64,000 nt of DNA, taken from JABDMH01 sp965223165. GTDB lineage: Bacteria > Bacteroidota > Bacteroidia > Chitinophagales > Saprospiraceae. Shown here in pieces: positions 34,436 to 43,203 of this stretch. The first letter of the stretch is position 1. Each line of letters begins with the position of its first letter. A model generated the notes under the pieces. That model had not been told where the DNA came from. It saw only the letters and a list, made by a program, of their open reading frames with translations, and made no database searches. Location: contig CBDCVQ010000020.1 in NCBI GenBank assembly GCA_965223165.1, positions 1,736,001 through 1,800,000 on the forward strand. Reading direction: 5' to 3'. Position numbers and translations under genes: made by a program.

Positions 34436-34625
34436 GGGTAATTGCATTATGGGATCTTGCACTTATCTATCAACGGCCAAAGAATGGCTTGGCAAGATGC
34501 CCTAATTTAGTAGTTGAACACACTGAGGACGACTATTCCCTTGCGCAATCTTGCTAGCATGTGTCAGGCGAGGACGCCTGACACGGCCAGGTTCTGTTAT
34601 TGAGCTATTCCAAGGGCAACGAGCC
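34436..34625. repeat. Long repeat B, copy 2, uninterrupted
   Basis: This is the continuous counterpart of 3219-3334 plus 3560-3640. Where copy 1 carries the 220-bp element between two CTAG, this copy has a single CTAG (34554-34557), giving CTTGCTAG followed by CATGTGTCAG. Just after it is a perfect hairpin GTGTCAGGCG-AGGA-CGCCTGACAC (34561-34584). The repeat fills most of the gap between rpsF and the YceI gene. It is non-coding. Confidence 0.75.
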
Positions 34626-34644
34626 TGCAGGGCCAACTGCAGGC
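34623..34644 (-). terminator. Hairpin directly after the YceI stop codon
   Basis: GCCTGCAG-6-CTGCAGGC is a perfect 8-bp stem that starts at the base after the stop codon. There is no T-run, so it may protect the mRNA end rather than terminate. Confidence 0.4.
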
Positions 34645-35295
34645 TTACTTGGCCGCCTCAAACGTGATGACCAGGGAGACCTCGTCGTGGATGATCTTGT
34701 CCGCAGCGGTCCCGATGACGCCAGAACCATATTTGACATCCCAGTCGGTACGATCGATGGTGAAGGCCGGGGTGGCAGCTAGCAACTTCTCACCGACAAA
34801 AGAGATATTGGCAGGGATGGTAATGCTCTTGACAATTCCTTTGATCGTGAGATCTCCGGTGATCTCATGGGTGACGGTCGCCTGATCACTTACTTGTTTG
34901 GCTCCGGTGATCGTAAAAGAGGCCTTGGGATGTTCTTCCACACTGAAGAAATCGGGGGACTTCAGATGACCCTCCAATTTGCCCTTTCGATCCTCACCCA
35001 GGTCAATGTTGGCAATGCTGGTCATATCCACCTCAAAGGAGCCACTGACCACCTCATTTCCCTTGGACGAAATGCTGCCCCCAGCCAGGTCGACGGTGCC
35101 CAGGTGTTGGCCGCCCACCTTGGTGGCTGTCCAGTTGATCTGACCCGTGGTGATCTGGAAGGTCTCGGCGCCGGTGGGGGTGGAGGCGGCCTGGCCGGCG
35201 GCCTCTGTGGTAGCGGCCTTTTGGCCGGCGGGTCGTGACTGACAAGCGGTGAAGAGCAAGGCGATGGTCAGGACGGGGAATAGTATATTTTTCAT
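34645..35295 (-). CDS. YceI-family lipoprotein
   Basis: The 216-aa protein has a lipoprotein signal with lipobox LLFTAC (Cys18), a low-complexity Ala/Thr linker, and a YceI lipocalin-like domain from about residue 45: INWTATKVGGQHLGTV, HLKSPDFFSVEEHPKASF, ITGDLTIKGIVKSI and DRTDWDVKYGSG. YceI proteins bind isoprenoid or other amphipathic molecules in the periplasm. Lipid attachment would tether this one to a membrane. It is probably monocistronic. Confidence 0.92.
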   Translation of the reverse strand: MKNILFPVLTIALLFTACQSRPAGQKAATTEAAGQAASTPTGAETFQITTGQINWTATKVGGQHLGTVDLAGGSISSKGNEVVSGSFEVDMTSIANIDLGEDRKGKLEGHLKSPDFFSVEEHPKASFTITGAKQVSDQATVTHEITGDLTIKGIVKSITIPANISFVGEKLLAATPAFTIDRTDWDVKYGSGVIGTAADKIIHDEVSLVITFEAAK

Positions 35296-35364
35296 TCTTT
35301 CTGAAATTTTGCCATGAAATTAGAAACTATCTCTTAGGTAGGACGTGCGAGAAAGAGGTAAGTC

Positions 35365-36282
35365 CTAACCTTGGGCCTGCTTGGATACGGGCACTGCATG
35401 GGGGCCAATTAGGGCGATATATCCCAAGATTTCATCCAGACCATCAAAAATCCGACAATTCTTGTGGGACTTGATATGATTTCTAGATAGCTGGATGCCC
35501 GAGAGCAAGATTTCGCAAGAGCGAAAATAGAGGGACAACTGGTCCACATACTCCCGCACGGACTGGCGGAACAGACCATTATTGATCATAGTAAAGAGAT
35601 AGTCGGGTTGTTTGATCTCATAGGCGGTGCGCAGGTCATCCAAACTGACATTGTGTCCCAGGTTTATCACTTCAAATCCACTTTCACGCAATAAGTAGTG
35701 CAAGAAGAGTAAACTCAGTTCTTGATTTTCGCCTTCTGGTAGAAAGAGGGCAAATCGGGGCAGCTCCTGCTCGGGACGGGGCAGGCGGTCGATGGCCACA
35801 TAGATCTTTTGACGGATTAGCTCGGCGATGTAGTTCTCCTGTACGGGAGCGACCGATCCTGTCATCCACAAGACACTGAGTCGGTTGAGAAAGGGAAAAA
35901 TGACCTGCAGCATGGTCTCCTTAAAACCAATCTCCGCGATCTTGTTGGTCAGCACCGCGTCAAATTTTTCTTCGTCCAGCTCTAGCATGGCCAGCGTCAG
36001 CGCATCGCTCTGCACCTGCGTATTGTCCTCCTTCTGCGAAATTTTCAGCACGGCCTCCTTCATCTCGAGGGGCGTCATCTGAGCGATGTGCGAGATCTTG
36101 TAGCCGTTGCGGTTGAGCAGAGCCGCATTCAGCATGATTTTTACGTCGTCGTCCACATAGTAGCGGATATTGGTCTTCGTCCGTTTGGGCTGGAGAAAGT
36201 GATACCGCTTTTCCCAGATCCGAATGGTATGCGCCTTAACACCGGTTAAAACCTCAAGATCCTTTATGGAGTAGACTGCCAA
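35365..36282 (-). CDS. MerR-family regulator with CarH-like cobalamin-binding-type domains lacking the His ligands
   Basis: Residues 1-70 form a MerR winged helix (YSIKDLEVLTGVKAHTIRIWEKRY). About 90-165 is a helical bundle and about 175-290 a Rossmann-like domain of the B12-binding type, as in CarH/LitR light sensors. In those proteins an EH pair and a DxHxxG-like motif bind cobalamin. Here they read QEN (N150) and EGENQEL (Q187), so both His are absent and cobalamin binding is doubtful. Bacteroidota use homologues to regulate carotenoid or stress genes; no such genes are adjacent here. Confidence 0.8.
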   Translation of the reverse strand: MAVYSIKDLEVLTGVKAHTIRIWEKRYHFLQPKRTKTNIRYYVDDDVKIMLNAALLNRNGYKISHIAQMTPLEMKEAVLKISQKEDNTQVQSDALTLAMLELDEEKFDAVLTNKIAEIGFKETMLQVIFPFLNRLSVLWMTGSVAPVQENYIAELIRQKIYVAIDRLPRPEQELPRFALFLPEGENQELSLLFLHYLLRESGFEVINLGHNVSLDDLRTAYEIKQPDYLFTMINNGLFRQSVREYVDQLSLYFRSCEILLSGIQLSRNHIKSHKNCRIFDGLDEILGYIALIGPHAVPVSKQAQG

Positions 36283-36500
36283 AGCGTAGTCGCGATTTTT
36301 GAAATATTTAGCGGATCTGCCGTGTCTAAGTGCTCACAGCAATCTTTGATGTATGGGTATGCCCGGTCTCTGATATCACCGCGTAGCCCTGTCATCAGAG
36401 ACAAGAAGCTAAAAGATTAAACTAAAAATGGCAATATTTGTTCGAATCTATCATACCATTTGTGCGAGCAGTCCAAGCTCCTTAGCCAATCGGAGAAACC

Positions 36501-37646
36501 ATGAAAATAGGCATTGTTTGCTATCCTACCTTCGGAGGTAGTGGAGTTGTCGCGACCGAGTTGGGACTTGGTTTGGCTCAGAAAGGACACCAGGTGCATT
36601 TCGTCACCTACAAGCGTCCAGCCCGTCTGTCAGTCTTTCATGAAAACATCTACTTTCACGAGGTGTCCGATGTCAAGTATCCCTTGTTCGAGTACACACC
36701 TTATGACACGGCCCTCACCTCAAAGCTGGTCGATGTCGTACTCTACGAGCGGCTGGATATCCTCCATGTGCATTATGCCATACCCCATGCCGCCGTGGCT
36801 TATATGGCTAAAAAGATCTTGATCCAGGAGGGCCGATACGTACCGGTGGTGACCACGCTGCACGGCACGGATATCACGTTGGTGGGCAATGACCGCAGTT
36901 TTGCCCCGGTCGTCGAATTTAGCATCAACAAGAGTGACGGTATCACCGCGGTATCGCGGTTTTTGAAGGAGAAGACCGAAGAATATTTTGACATCGAGAA
37001 AGACATTCGGGTCATCTACAACTTTATCGATTTCGACCGATTTAAAAAGAGCAACAAGGACCACTTCAGAAAAGCCATCGCTCCCCACGGCGAGAAGATT
37101 CTGATCCACACCTCCAATTTTCGCAAGGTCAAGCGGGTCCAGGATGTGATCCAGATCTTTAACAAAGTGGTGCAGAAAGTACCGGCCAAGTTGCTGATGA
37201 TCGGCGACGGCCCGGAGCGGGTCAACTGTGAGGAGCTTTGCCGTTCACTGGGTATCTGTGGGGACATCCGATTTCTGGGCAAGCAAGACGCCATCGAAGA
37301 GCTATTGGCGCTGGCCGATCTCTTCCTCTTGCCATCGGGCAACGAGAGTTTTGGCCTGGCGGCCTTGGAGGCCATGGCCTGCGAAGTGCCCGTGATCTCC
37401 TCGGACATCGGCGGTATCCCGGAAGTCAACATCCATGGGGAGACTGGATTTCTGAGTCGGGTAGGTGATGTGGATGACATGGCTGAGAAAGCCATCACCT
37501 TGCTACAATCACCTGAGCTGTTGCAGACCTTTCGGACCAACGCAATCAACCAGGCGAAGCGCTTCAACATTGATATCATCCTACCCCAATACGAGAAATA
37601 CTATGAAGAAGTGATGGAGGCGGCCCGAATCAAGGTCGTCAATTGA
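36501..37646 (+). CDS. bshA: N-acetyl-alpha-D-glucosaminyl L-malate synthase
   Basis: The 381-aa GT4 glycosyltransferase has the BshA N-terminus IGIVCYPTFGGSGVVATELG, the HVHYAIPHA motif near residue 90, HGTDITLVG near 122 and the GT4 donor-site motif SGNESFGLAALEAMAC near 279. BshA joins UDP-GlcNAc and L-malate in the first step of bacillithiol synthesis. bshB and bshC are not nearby. It converges on the PorZ-like gene with an 8-bp overlap of coding ends. Confidence 0.95.
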   Translation: MKIGIVCYPTFGGSGVVATELGLGLAQKGHQVHFVTYKRPARLSVFHENIYFHEVSDVKYPLFEYTPYDTALTSKLVDVVLYERLDILHVHYAIPHAAVAYMAKKILIQEGRYVPVVTTLHGTDITLVGNDRSFAPVVEFSINKSDGITAVSRFLKEKTEEYFDIEKDIRVIYNFIDFDRFKKSNKDHFRKAIAPHGEKILIHTSNFRKVKRVQDVIQIFNKVVQKVPAKLLMIGDGPERVNCEELCRSLGICGDIRFLGKQDAIEELLALADLFLLPSGNESFGLAALEAMACEVPVISSDIGGIPEVNIHGETGFLSRVGDVDDMAEKAITLLQSPELLQTFRTNAINQAKRFNIDIILPQYEKYYEEVMEAARIKVVN

Positions 37647-39924
37647 TCATCATGATCTTTGTCACCGCGGCGTCTGGATTCGCGGTATTCTCTACACCTG
37701 CACTAAAGACCAAGTACACACCGGAGGCAGCGCGCTGACCCGACAGATCGCGACCGTCCCAGATCGCCTGGCCACCAATGGCACGGGTCTCGTATACCAG
37801 TAATCCCTGAATATCGGTGATCTTAACGTTGGCATTTTCGGCGAGACCGCGAATGGCGATCAGCCCGTCGTATTCGGGTCGGACCGGATTGGGAAAAACC
37901 AGGACATCGGAGCTGTGAAACCGCCTTCCCTCCGTGGCTTCTCCTTTAAATGACTGGATGCCCTTGTTGGTGGCAATGTATACCTCCCCGTCATCCGGGT
38001 CAATGGCAATGTCGATGATGCTGTTGTCAAAGAGAGGCGAATTGCTCTCATTGAAGGCGTGAATTTGGGTTTCGATGTCGGCGCTCTGCACAAAGACGCC
38101 GTTGTCTGTGCCAAACCACTTGCGATTTCCCCCGTCTATGGCAATGGCGTTCACGTTTTCTTCCCCAAGCAACGGTCCCGCGATGCCATTCTGGACGACG
38201 GGCGGTCGGCGCCCCTGACACGCATCTTCAAAGGCGGTCGCACCACAATCGAAGACTACCACCCCCGCGGTAGTGCCTACCCAGACGGCTCCGTCTTTGT
38301 CCACGGCGATATCATTGACGGAGTTGACGGTCAGCTCCGAGTTGTTGACAGTGATCGTGCGCGACTGGTCATCTGCCTCCGAGGCGAGATCAGTGCCTGT
38401 ATCCAGCAGATAAATGCCGATACCTCCGATGGCTATCCATTTGTAGCCCAAGGCGTCCACGGCAATGCGCTCGGGATTGGTGGGCTGCACCGGGTAGCTA
38501 TACCAGGATCCATCGGAGGCAAGCACGGAGACCGGCCTAGGGGCGTCGTGATTGGTGATCCAGAGGTTTTGCTGGTCGTCAAAGGCCAAATCGGTGATAC
38601 GATTACGGTTAGGATTGATCACCGAGTTTTGCAGGCTCGAATTGTCTTTGTCAAAGATGCTGATCTCTCCTGCTGCATACTTGATCAGGCCATCCCAAAA
38701 GGTACCCACGTAGACCTCTCCTTGCTGAGAGATGGCCACGGTGAGAAAATCATGCATCTGCCGTTCTGCCAGGGCGGGTACATTTCGACGACTGAAAGTG
38801 ACCCAGTCGCCACTCTCATTGGTGTAGAAGCCATCGGAGCGAAAGAGATACCCGTATGAAGCCGTGACACCCCCGGTAGCTACATAGAGACTGCGATCGT
38901 GTATAGCGAGTTGGCTGGTATTGTGCGTGGGAGGTCGATCGGGCGTGACCGTGATACAATCTCCACTGAGACCTTCGGCGTACTTAAAGCCCATATTGGC
39001 GTCGGCATACCAGATCCGGCCCTCCTCGTCCATGACGGCTTCGGAGGAGCGGTGGGCACAATTGGAGACACCACTTTTCGACCCATTCTCCCGGATGCGA
39101 ATCTGCTTGCCTGCACAACCCGATTGGCATATCCATCCCGTCAGTAGGTCGGCACCGACCTGGAGTGCATAGGCAAATTCAAAGCCATTCTCCCGGTGTA
39201 CGAGGCTAAATCGGCCATCCTGCTCCACATAGACGGCCTCCCCCATGCCCGCATACAGCTTACCTCCAGTCAGCTCCAAGCGAGTGCCATATGTCTCTGG
39301 CAGGCCCTCGGCAAATCCCAATTTGGTCCAGGCACTAAAGTCTGCCAGGTTGATACTGCCATCGGATGGCACCGTGTAGAGTCCTGCGTCAGTTGAGATA
39401 ATGAGTTGATCTCCGAGTCCTCGCACGCTCCGTACCACCTGATCCGTAAACGTGGTGGTGCCAAATTCCTGCGCCTCGATGTCGAGCTGCACCAGGCCAA
39501 AACCGGTGGCCAGGTAGGCATAGGGCGACTGAATGAACACATCATGGATGGTGCGATCCGTCACGATCTGGGTATTGGACCGGATCTGATTTAGGTTGAC
39601 TATCTCGTCCTCAAAGACCAGATCGATATTGCTGTTTTGATAGGTGATGATCAGCACCTCCTGCTCCGCCGAGTAGGTCACGGACTCCACCTCGATATCA
39701 CTCAGGCCTTCCACCTTGGAGAAGAACTCCATGCTGAGGTCTTGCTTGTTGATCTTGAGCAATGCCCACTGTGTGCCATAGAAGACGGCATCGGAGCTCT
39801 GCGTCACACTCAAGCCAAACTTGTACGGCAGATAGGATTTCCACTGTCCGATACCCTGATCATACTGAGCCCCGGCCAGCACGGTGTCCATGATGAAGAT
39901 GAATAGCAGGAGGAGTCGAAGCAT
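37639..39924 (-). CDS. porZ: PorZ-like T9SS protein with beta-propeller and type A C-terminal signal
   Basis: I choose the ATG at 39924 (MLRLLLLFIFIMDTVLAGAQ, a signal peptide); a longer frame to 40041 overlaps nadD and adds a basic, non-signal stretch. The 761-aa protein opens with the PorZ N-terminal phrase GQWKSYLPYKFGLSVTQSSD and the NGLSD-like EGLSDIEVESVTY. Two-component-regulator-type propeller repeats follow (WVGTTAGVVVFD, KWFGTDNGVFV, VYIATNKGIQSF). The end is a type A sorting domain with VFPNPVRPEYDG and AASGVYLVF. PorZ acts at the cell surface in T9SS cargo attachment. The PorZ name is likely but not certain. Confidence 0.78.
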   Translation of the reverse strand: MLRLLLLFIFIMDTVLAGAQYDQGIGQWKSYLPYKFGLSVTQSSDAVFYGTQWALLKINKQDLSMEFFSKVEGLSDIEVESVTYSAEQEVLIITYQNSNIDLVFEDEIVNLNQIRSNTQIVTDRTIHDVFIQSPYAYLATGFGLVQLDIEAQEFGTTTFTDQVVRSVRGLGDQLIISTDAGLYTVPSDGSINLADFSAWTKLGFAEGLPETYGTRLELTGGKLYAGMGEAVYVEQDGRFSLVHRENGFEFAYALQVGADLLTGWICQSGCAGKQIRIRENGSKSGVSNCAHRSSEAVMDEEGRIWYADANMGFKYAEGLSGDCITVTPDRPPTHNTSQLAIHDRSLYVATGGVTASYGYLFRSDGFYTNESGDWVTFSRRNVPALAERQMHDFLTVAISQQGEVYVGTFWDGLIKYAAGEISIFDKDNSSLQNSVINPNRNRITDLAFDDQQNLWITNHDAPRPVSVLASDGSWYSYPVQPTNPERIAVDALGYKWIAIGGIGIYLLDTGTDLASEADDQSRTITVNNSELTVNSVNDIAVDKDGAVWVGTTAGVVVFDCGATAFEDACQGRRPPVVQNGIAGPLLGEENVNAIAIDGGNRKWFGTDNGVFVQSADIETQIHAFNESNSPLFDNSIIDIAIDPDDGEVYIATNKGIQSFKGEATEGRRFHSSDVLVFPNPVRPEYDGLIAIRGLAENANVKITDIQGLLVYETRAIGGQAIWDGRDLSGQRAASGVYLVFSAGVENTANPDAAVTKIMMIN

Positions 39925-39949
39925 GTATAGTGAACGATGGGTGGCAGGG

Positions 39950-40543
39950 TTATGTTTCGCGTTTGGACGTACGGTACAACGTACTCTCCTGCAGGTACTC
40001 AAATACAGCGTCGGGCACCAAGTACTGTACCGATATGCCATCCCGGATGCAGCGTCGGATATACGTCGAAGACAGGTGGATCAGGGGCAGATCCTCCAGC
40101 ACGGTGATTTGTGCACTTTGGATGGACTCGCTCAGGTCTATCACCGGTCGTCGGTAGACATAGATGGCATGATGCTCGATGATGATCTCAAAGTTCTTCC
40201 ACTTGGGGAGGGAGGCCAGATTGTCTCCTCCCATGAGCAGCACAAATTCTAGCGCAGGGTATTTCTCTCGGAGATAGGCCAGGGTGTCGACCGTGTAGGA
40301 CGGCTTTGGCATGCCAAATTCGATGCTGGACGAACGGATCTTGGTATGATCGCCGATCGCCAGGTTGACCAGATGCAGCCGATCATAATCGTTGGCCAGG
40401 CTCTCCTTCTTTTTGTGTGGGTTATGTGGACTCACTACCATCCACACTTGATCCAGATCAGAGTATTCCACCACCGAGCTAGCGATGATCATGTGTCCAA
40501 TATGTACCGGATTAAACGAGCCAAAAAAGAGTCCTACTTTCAT
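39950..40543 (-). CDS. nadD: Nicotinate-nucleotide adenylyltransferase
   Basis: The 197-aa protein has the nucleotidyltransferase motif GSFNPVHIGH near residue 8, PHNPHKKK near 39 and the C-terminal ISSTxxR-type motif LSSTYIRRCI. It adenylates nicotinate mononucleotide in NAD synthesis. It follows dnaN by 13 bp on the same strand, and the PorZ-like gene starts 25 bp after its stop, so these three probably form one transcript. Confidence 0.95.
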   Translation of the reverse strand: MKVGLFFGSFNPVHIGHMIIASSVVEYSDLDQVWMVVSPHNPHKKKESLANDYDRLHLVNLAIGDHTKIRSSSIEFGMPKPSYTVDTLAYLREKYPALEFVLLMGGDNLASLPKWKNFEIIIEHHAIYVYRRPVIDLSESIQSAQITVLEDLPLIHLSSTYIRRCIRDGISVQYLVPDAVFEYLQESTLYRTSKRET

Positions 40544-40556
40544 AGGAGGCGTGGTG

Positions 40557-41672
40557 CTATCGGCTTAGCATTACCGGCATGACGAGCATCAGTAGATCTT
40601 CATCATCTGCCTGCTCACCCGGCAGGATGATGCCCGCTTTGCTTGGCGTAGATAGCTCAATGACGACTTCATCTGTATCGAGTACCCCCAGCATTTCTAC
40701 CAGAAACTTGGCATTGAAGCCAATGGTGATGGGATCACCACGGTACTCGCAGGTCAACTGCTCGGTGGCTTCGTTGGAAAAGTCCAAGTCCTGCGCTTCG
40801 ATCGTCAAGCTGCCGTCATCCACATTGAGAATGACTTGGTTTGTGGTTTTGTTGGCATAGATGGCGATACGCTTGAGCGAGTTAAGCAGATCGGTCCGCA
40901 CGACGGTCAGGGAGTTGGGGTTGTCGACCGGTATGACAGCGTTGTAATTAGGGTACTGGGCATCTATGAGTCGGCACACCAGCTGGTGCTCATCAAACGT
41001 AAAAAACGCGTTGGACTTGTTAAATGCGATTTGCACATCGCCATTTTCCGGGAGGGCGGTGCGGAGCAGAGACAGCGACTTTTTTGGGATGATAAATGAG
41101 GTATTGACATCTCCCTCCAAGCCGGAAAAGGTGTACTTGACCAGTTTGTGGGCGTCGGTCGCGACAAAGGTGATTTTGGCAAAATCAATCTGAAAAAATA
41201 CCCCCGTCATGGCCAGTCTAAGCTCATCATTGCTAGTGGCAAAGATCGACTTGTTTATACCCTCCTTGAGGAGGTGTGACCGCAGGCCAACGGACTCGGT
41301 ATTACTTGCCTTGGGAATGGTAGGAAAGTCTTCCGCATTGTCGCCGGAGAGCTTGTACTTTCCGTACGAAGAGGTGATCTCAATGCTGTGCTTTGCCTCA
41401 TCCACATCGATGGTCACGGGTTGCTCCGGCAAGGCCTTGAGTGTATCAACCAGGATCTTACCCGGCACGGCCACGGAGCCGTCTTCATCGGCGATCACCT
41501 CCAGCGAGGTGGTGATGGAGGTCTCCAGATCTGTCGCTGAGATGGTCAGCGTGTTGCCTTTTACGCTAAAGAGAAAATCTTCCAAAATCGGCACCACTGC
41601 ATTGGATCCAATTGCACCATTGGCAAGCTGGATTTTCTTTAGTAGGTCGGCAGAGGAGACACTAAATTTCAT
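40557..41672 (-). CDS. dnaN: DNA polymerase III beta subunit (sliding clamp)
   Basis: The 371-aa protein has the three clamp domains in order and ends in LLMLVMPVMLSR, matching the clamp's C-terminal strand near the protein-binding pocket (VMPVMLSR in place of the common MPMRL). It encircles DNA to hold polymerase III. It stands alone from dnaA, as is common in Bacteroidota, and carries its own promoter candidate. Confidence 0.95.
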   Translation of the reverse strand: MKFSVSSADLLKKIQLANGAIGSNAVVPILEDFLFSVKGNTLTISATDLETSITTSLEVIADEDGSVAVPGKILVDTLKALPEQPVTIDVDEAKHSIEITSSYGKYKLSGDNAEDFPTIPKASNTESVGLRSHLLKEGINKSIFATSNDELRLAMTGVFFQIDFAKITFVATDAHKLVKYTFSGLEGDVNTSFIIPKKSLSLLRTALPENGDVQIAFNKSNAFFTFDEHQLVCRLIDAQYPNYNAVIPVDNPNSLTVVRTDLLNSLKRIAIYANKTTNQVILNVDDGSLTIEAQDLDFSNEATEQLTCEYRGDPITIGFNAKFLVEMLGVLDTDEVVIELSTPSKAGIILPGEQADDEDLLMLVMPVMLSR

Positions 41673-41719
41673 TCGGAAGTTTCGTTACAGCCGGGCTGGG
41701 CTAGTGAATTAATCTTCAG

Positions 41720-41751
41720 CAAAAATAAACGATTCCCACTCATTTTTTAAA
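41720..41751 (-). promoter_or_regulatory. Candidate dnaN promoter
   Basis: On the minus strand TTTA (41751-41748) is followed after 20 bases by TATTTTTG (41727-41720), close to the Bacteroidota TTTG-N19-21-TAnnTTTG promoter. The leader to the dnaN ATG is about 45 bases. Confidence 0.6.
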
Positions 41752-41778
41752 CTTAGCAATTCTATTTTTCCACATGCC

Positions 41779-43062
41779 ATGAGCACCTTTGTGAATAGTG
41801 ACAGGCGACCTCCCCGTCCCGCAATTTTACCAGTGACAAGCATTGATTTTCCGGAGGTTAGACAGTTATTCTTGTCTAATGGTATGCCGGTCTACCTGCT
41901 GATCGGAGGGTCGCATCCAGTGGTCAAGATGGAGGTCGTTTTTGATGCTGGCAGGCCCCACGAAACTAAGCGACTCGTGGCCACCACATGTGCGGCCATG
42001 CTGCGAGAGGGCACCACCCAACTCAAGGCGCACGACATAGCTTCGACCATCGATCATCTGGGGGCATCCCTTTCCTCTCCCTTCTCCTTTGATGTGATTC
42101 GCCTGCAGTTGCACTGTCTGACCAAGCACGTACATGAGGCCTTGCCCATTTGGTCTCAGGTAGCTATCGACCCTACCTTTCCGGAAGACGAACTCGCCTT
42201 GTACAAGCAACGCACCGTCCAGCGGCTGGCGGTCGATCTCTCCCACAATGACGTGCTGGCATATCGCAAGGCGACAGAGCTCTTTTTTGGCAGCGCACAT
42301 CCCTATGGCTACAACAGTACTGCTGCCGGGTATCAAGAGGTGGCGCGAGCGGATCTACTGGCACACCATCAGCGGCTCCTGAACCCACAAAATGCCAGCA
42401 TCTTTGTCGCGGGCCAACCTCCCGCCGACATGGTCACCTTGTTGGAGGACAACTTTGGGGCATGGCAGGGTAAGGGATCCCGGAGCGAACCCTCGCTCTC
42501 CGTGGAGGCGGACCCGTCCAAATGGCTGGAGGAGGATCGAGGCAAGCAACAGAGTGCGATCCGCGTGGGCCGACGCCTCTTTCGGCGAAGCCATCCGGAC
42601 TTTCCCGCCATGCTGGTGCTCAATACCCTATTGGGTGGCTACTTTGGCTCTCGACTGATGCGCAATGTCCGAGAGCAAAAGGGACTGACCTACGGCATTG
42701 AGTCCTCTATGGAATTAATGAAGTACGATGGCTACTTCAGCATCAGCCTGGAGACCGACCGTGTCAATGTAAAACCAGTGCTCCGAGAGATCGATCGGGA
42801 GATCATTCGGCTGCAAGAAGAATTGGTCACGCCCGATGAGCTAAACATGGTCAAGAACTACCTGAGTGGCTACGTCGTGAGTCTCATGGATGGCCCTCTC
42901 CGTACGATACAACTAGTGATCAGCCATGTGCATAAGGGCCTGCCGGTCGACAGCGCCATCCAAACGCTAGAAGGAATTAAGCGCACGACGGCGGAGAGAG
43001 TGCAACAATTGGCGATCAAGTACCTGCAGACCGACGCACTGACAAGGGTCATAATCCATTGA
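41779..43062 (+). CDS. M16-family peptidase homologue without the zinc motif
   Basis: The 427-aa protein has the two-lobe M16 layout: FDAGRPHETKRLVATTCAAMLREGT near residue 55, and the C-terminal-lobe motif RNVREQKGLTYGIESS near 295 with the conserved Arg and Tyr. The HxxEH zinc motif expected in the first lobe is missing. In Bacteroidota such non-catalytic subunits usually lie beside an active M16 partner, but none is adjacent here. There is no signal peptide, so it is probably cytoplasmic. Confidence 0.85.
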   Translation: MSTFVNSDRRPPRPAILPVTSIDFPEVRQLFLSNGMPVYLLIGGSHPVVKMEVVFDAGRPHETKRLVATTCAAMLREGTTQLKAHDIASTIDHLGASLSSPFSFDVIRLQLHCLTKHVHEALPIWSQVAIDPTFPEDELALYKQRTVQRLAVDLSHNDVLAYRKATELFFGSAHPYGYNSTAAGYQEVARADLLAHHQRLLNPQNASIFVAGQPPADMVTLLEDNFGAWQGKGSRSEPSLSVEADPSKWLEEDRGKQQSAIRVGRRLFRRSHPDFPAMLVLNTLLGGYFGSRLMRNVREQKGLTYGIESSMELMKYDGYFSISLETDRVNVKPVLREIDREIIRLQEELVTPDELNMVKNYLSGYVVSLMDGPLRTIQLVISHVHKGLPVDSAIQTLEGIKRTTAERVQQLAIKYLQTDALTRVIIH

Positions 43063-43137
43063 CATACAGGCAACGAATCCTGATAATTCAAGGCTCCTAC
43101 TAAGGACGCATCTCATATTAATTCTTTCGGATGTAAA

Positions 43138-43145
43138 TAAATTTG
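43138..43145 (+). promoter_or_regulatory. Candidate mreB operon promoter, -7 box
   Basis: TAAATTTG matches TAnnTTTG, about 60 bases before the mreB ATG. Confidence 0.5.
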
Positions 43146-43203
43146 TCTTCTTTTGCGAAGCTGGTATGTGCTTTGCTGGAACTAAGCGGAAACGGAGCTA
43201 GAA

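Noticed and set aside
39925..40041. N-terminal extension of the PorZ-like protein
   Set aside because: It overlaps nadD by about 90 bases and precedes an obvious signal peptide at 39924.
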